A program made the position numbers and the translations under genes. The notes beneath the pieces were generated by a model that saw only the letters and a list, made by a program, of their open reading frames with translations, was not told where the DNA came from and made no database searches. From Isoperla grammatica (lineage: Eukaryota > Arthropoda > Insecta > Plecoptera > Perlodidae), in the NCBI GenBank assembly GCA_945910005.1, contig OX246740.1:3273897-3337896 (forward strand): 64,000 nt of DNA. Direction: 5' to 3'. Shown one piece after another: positions 61,403 through 64,000 of the stretch (positions are counted from its first letter, which is position 1; each line of letters begins with the position of its first letter).

Positions 61403-61567
61403 TAACGCCCGATATTATGACGGTCCGCTAAATATCTAGTCCGGGACTGACATGTTTTCAACATGGCAACCATCAATCAGAGGTGGGATTTCCACGGAGA
61501 AAAAAGCTCGGACTAAATATCTAGCGGCTCGTGATAAGACGATACACAATGATAATACCGGGCGTTA
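61403..61567. mobile_element. MITE, family D copy 2
   Basis: Outer ends TAACGCCCGATATTA and TAATACCGGGCGTTA (one mismatch) are 165 bases apart. Inner arms CCGCTAAATATCTAGTCCGG and CGGACTAAATATCTAGCGG follow, with a core of TGTTTTCAACATGGCAACCA. It is better preserved at the ends than the 48-kb relative. The TTAA-like flank at the right suggests a short TA or TTAA target. Confidence 0.65.
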
Positions 61568-62762
61568 ATAGGGAAGTATACCTCTACGTGAAAAACCGCA
61601 CAAAAGTTTCAATTTTACATTATATCTCAAGAATGGACTTCGAAATTCGATTAATTCGAAAATACTAAATGCTCTAAATTGTGTCACATTATAATCAGTA
61701 TGGTTTTTATTTTTAATTAATTTAGTACTAATTATCGATTTAGTTATCAAAACAAATAGCTAATGGTTAAAATATTTCATTCAGTATGTAAGTCTTACCA
61801 AAACACAGTGCGTTGTTGAAAATTTTTCGATTTTGTGTTGCAGTCATGAGATATAAACAAAAATTAAAATGTTCTGTGTTTTTTGACGTAGAGGTTCCTT
61901 TCGCTCTTAAAACATGAGAAAAGTGTGGCCACTAGAGAAAGTATTCCAGGGGTACGAAATACTGTAAAGTTGTAAAATAAGTTACTCAGAAACATTCCAG
62001 CATGTGTATTGAGCATTTCAATATACTCTGCGCATATAACCTTCAAATCGAACAATGTGTCATTCCATGAACAGAACAGAGTTTTTGTTTAACCGTTGGT
62101 CGAACTCTTCGTTCTATACTGGTAACAGAAATAAAACAAGCCGACCAAAGAACGATTGGTCAAGCCAAGATGTTCTTATTTATTTGTTACAAACTTACTC
62201 TCATAAACTCTCATGTATGCTTTGCAAGTGATATATATCATGAACACAAAGCATTGTGCAGTACTTTACCAAACTTAGCTCATAGCTCAACGAAATTTTT
62301 CACTTAAGATTTTTATTTTCTGTCCGTATTTGAAAGACGTTTCTAAAAATGAGCAATTGAAGTAATTCAAATGTAAGGATTGGAAGCCATTACTTTGATA
62401 TAAAAACTCCTATAAATAAATACTTGTATCTGTTATCTGCCTCTTTGGCTGTATGAATAATAAGTTCAGCACAAACTCTCAAAGAAGATTTATGTTTCTA
62501 CTCACAAAAAATGTAATAATGGTAATATGTGAAAATGCAATGCAAAAACTTTTTTGACGAAACGAAGAAATCGCAGCATTCAACTCTTTATATTCTTGGA
62601 AACTAGTAGATAAAAATGACTGCGACATAGAAACTTGTGTAGTTATTCCGGAAGGACGAGTCCTGAGTTAGGGAAGTAGGTAATATGTAGTCAGGATGAG
62701 ACCGATGTGTCAGAAACAAGACTCCCTTGTTGATTTATTAGACTACTCGTTGCATTAACTGG

Positions 62763-62790
62763 GTTCATATAGGCTTCCGCTTATATGAAC
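62763..62790. other. Short perfect hairpin
   Basis: GTTCATATA and TATATGAAC flank a 10-nt loop (GGCTTCCGCT). It could be a small structured element or chance in AT-rich DNA. Confidence 0.4.
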
Positions 62791-63512
62791 TAATGTCAGT
62801 ACGCCCCGCCATTCGGTATATCTGTCAAACTTGTGTACTCAAGCCTCTCTCACATAATCTTACAACTGCTCTGACTCCGTCCTAACCAATGTTTCTACTA
62901 TTGTTTTGCTTTATAGAATAAAATCGCAACACCAGAAATACAACATACTAATTTGATAATTTGGCTTCACAACAAATCTCTCTATGTTAAACACAAAATC
63001 TGAACACAAATTTTAATATAACCTGTTTTATCTACCTTTTACGTCGGCGCTAAAAAGGATTGCTATATAACATTTCGTGTTCCGTAGAATAAGAATGATA
63101 CGTTACAACTTGCTGACATTCTCAATGGTTAATTTTCCTAGTTCTAATAAACGAATAATTCTTACTGTGCCACTTTATCAATGATAATTTAATGCATTTT
63201 CATTTGTATCCGTTTGACTTACGATTTCCGTACACTTACAATTCCGGTTACTGTCGAACTATTTTTGAACGAACACACCGAAAAATGTTGAACCTTCTTT
63301 TCAGAACGGAAGCATTTGTCTTGGAGAATGGAGTTTTATTGTTCTTAGAACGAATGTATGCCTTAACACAAGAAATATTTCTATATGATAAAGGGTTGGT
63401 AGTATTGTCTTCGATTTAACACATGAAGTATTCTGCATGATAAAAGACTCCGGGACTGTCTTCGATGGTCGTATATCCGGTGCAATAAATCCCAAACTCG
63501 CTCTTGGCTTCA

Positions 63513-63542
63513 CCCCCCCCCCCCTCGCCCCCCCCCCCCCCC
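63513..63542 (+). repeat. Double poly-C tract (12 C, TCG, 15 C)
   Basis: Two C runs separated by TCG. Confidence 0.95.
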
Positions 63543-63962
63543 GCACTTTAACCAGACATTTATTTTCTTTCTTCCTTTTATGTCAAGCCATTGTCCAACA
63601 AAACTTTCCAAACCTAAAAGGGAAAGTCCTTAGATGTTGTAACATTCAGGAAATTAGGTTTTAAAGTTTTAACCGTATACCTTAATGTGAGGCTTTCCAA
63701 TAATTTAGAAATGCAATACTAACACGGGGTGAGAAAAACAGTTTCGAACACTATTTTGATTTCTAATCGATTACAAGACAAATAATTATAAACTATATAG
63801 AAAAACAATTATTATTAGCTTCAAAGTAAATGATTCAAAGTAAACTGTAAAAATCCGCTCGAAAACTCACCGACGCAACATTTACGCATTTATTACGGAG
63901 TGGTAATATTCGAAAGACATGTTTTTCTTAAATTATTATGCAAACAAAATTATAATTATCCC

Positions 63963-64000
63963 GAAACAACCTTACAGATGCTTTTATCAAAGACGATTGA
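63963..64000 (-). repeat. Dispersed repeat C, copy 2 (runs off the window)
   Basis: GAAACAACCTTACAGATGCT, then TTTATCAAAGACGATTGA matches 34470-34507. It is truncated by the window end. Confidence 0.45.

Larger units (their letters stand above)
61568..63962. other. No gene seen
   Basis: AT-rich. Features are the short hairpin and the double C-tract. Confidence 0.5.

Overview
The window reads as a piece of a large, AT-rich, repeat-dense arthropod nuclear genome, most likely an insect. There are no long open frames, no operons and no bacterial-style gene packing. The one convincing protein-coding segment is a spliced exon with good acceptor and donor sites. It encodes the TM3-TM4 part of a rhodopsin-family neuropeptide receptor whose sequence pattern is that of the ecdysis-triggering hormone receptor (ETHR), an arthropod receptor. 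No other exon of that gene was recognised here, so much of the window is probably intronic or flanking DNA of a gene with very long introns.

Layout. 0-20 kb: AT-rich non-coding DNA with a hAT-like MITE (1321-1968, imperfect 8-bp target duplication), a 57-bp tandem pair, a CpG-rich E-box segment (about 8.2 kb), a candidate MITE near 10.7 kb, and one copy of a dispersed family marked by ATTAGYCACGCCC. 20.5-21.3 kb: a 22-bp minisatellite running into a very GC-rich 177-bp duplication. 22-25.3 kb: a composite block in which inverted repeats flank two unrelated satellites (about 354 bp x4 and about 332 bp x2-3). 26.0-26.5 kb: seven copies of a 61-bp repeat. 29.3 kb: a 22-bp array. 33.6-40.3 kb: CpG-rich segments, an inverted 18-mer pair, a 131-bp MITE, hairpins and tRNA-derived SINE-like sequences. 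41.08-41.26 kb: the receptor exon. 44.0-45.4 kb: a non-LTR-type 3' tail followed by ten copies of a 115-bp satellite. 48-52.8 kb: MITE, SINE-like and dispersed-repeat copies. 54.8-58.8 kb: a 4-kb foldback element with long inverted arms, a poly-C target duplication, and a decayed coding relic confined to its unpaired centre. 58.8-64 kb: SINE-like tail, a MITE related to the one at 48 kb, and a dispersed repeat running off the window end.

The most unusual material is the foldback element with its central relic, the inverted-repeat block filled with two satellites, and the abundance of long poly-C/poly-G tracts (about twenty runs of 10 or more). There is no evidence of several genes working together. 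Apart from the receptor exon, the functional story is one of mobile-element insertion and tandem amplification. All family assignments rest on reading patterns by eye; no alignment or database search was run.
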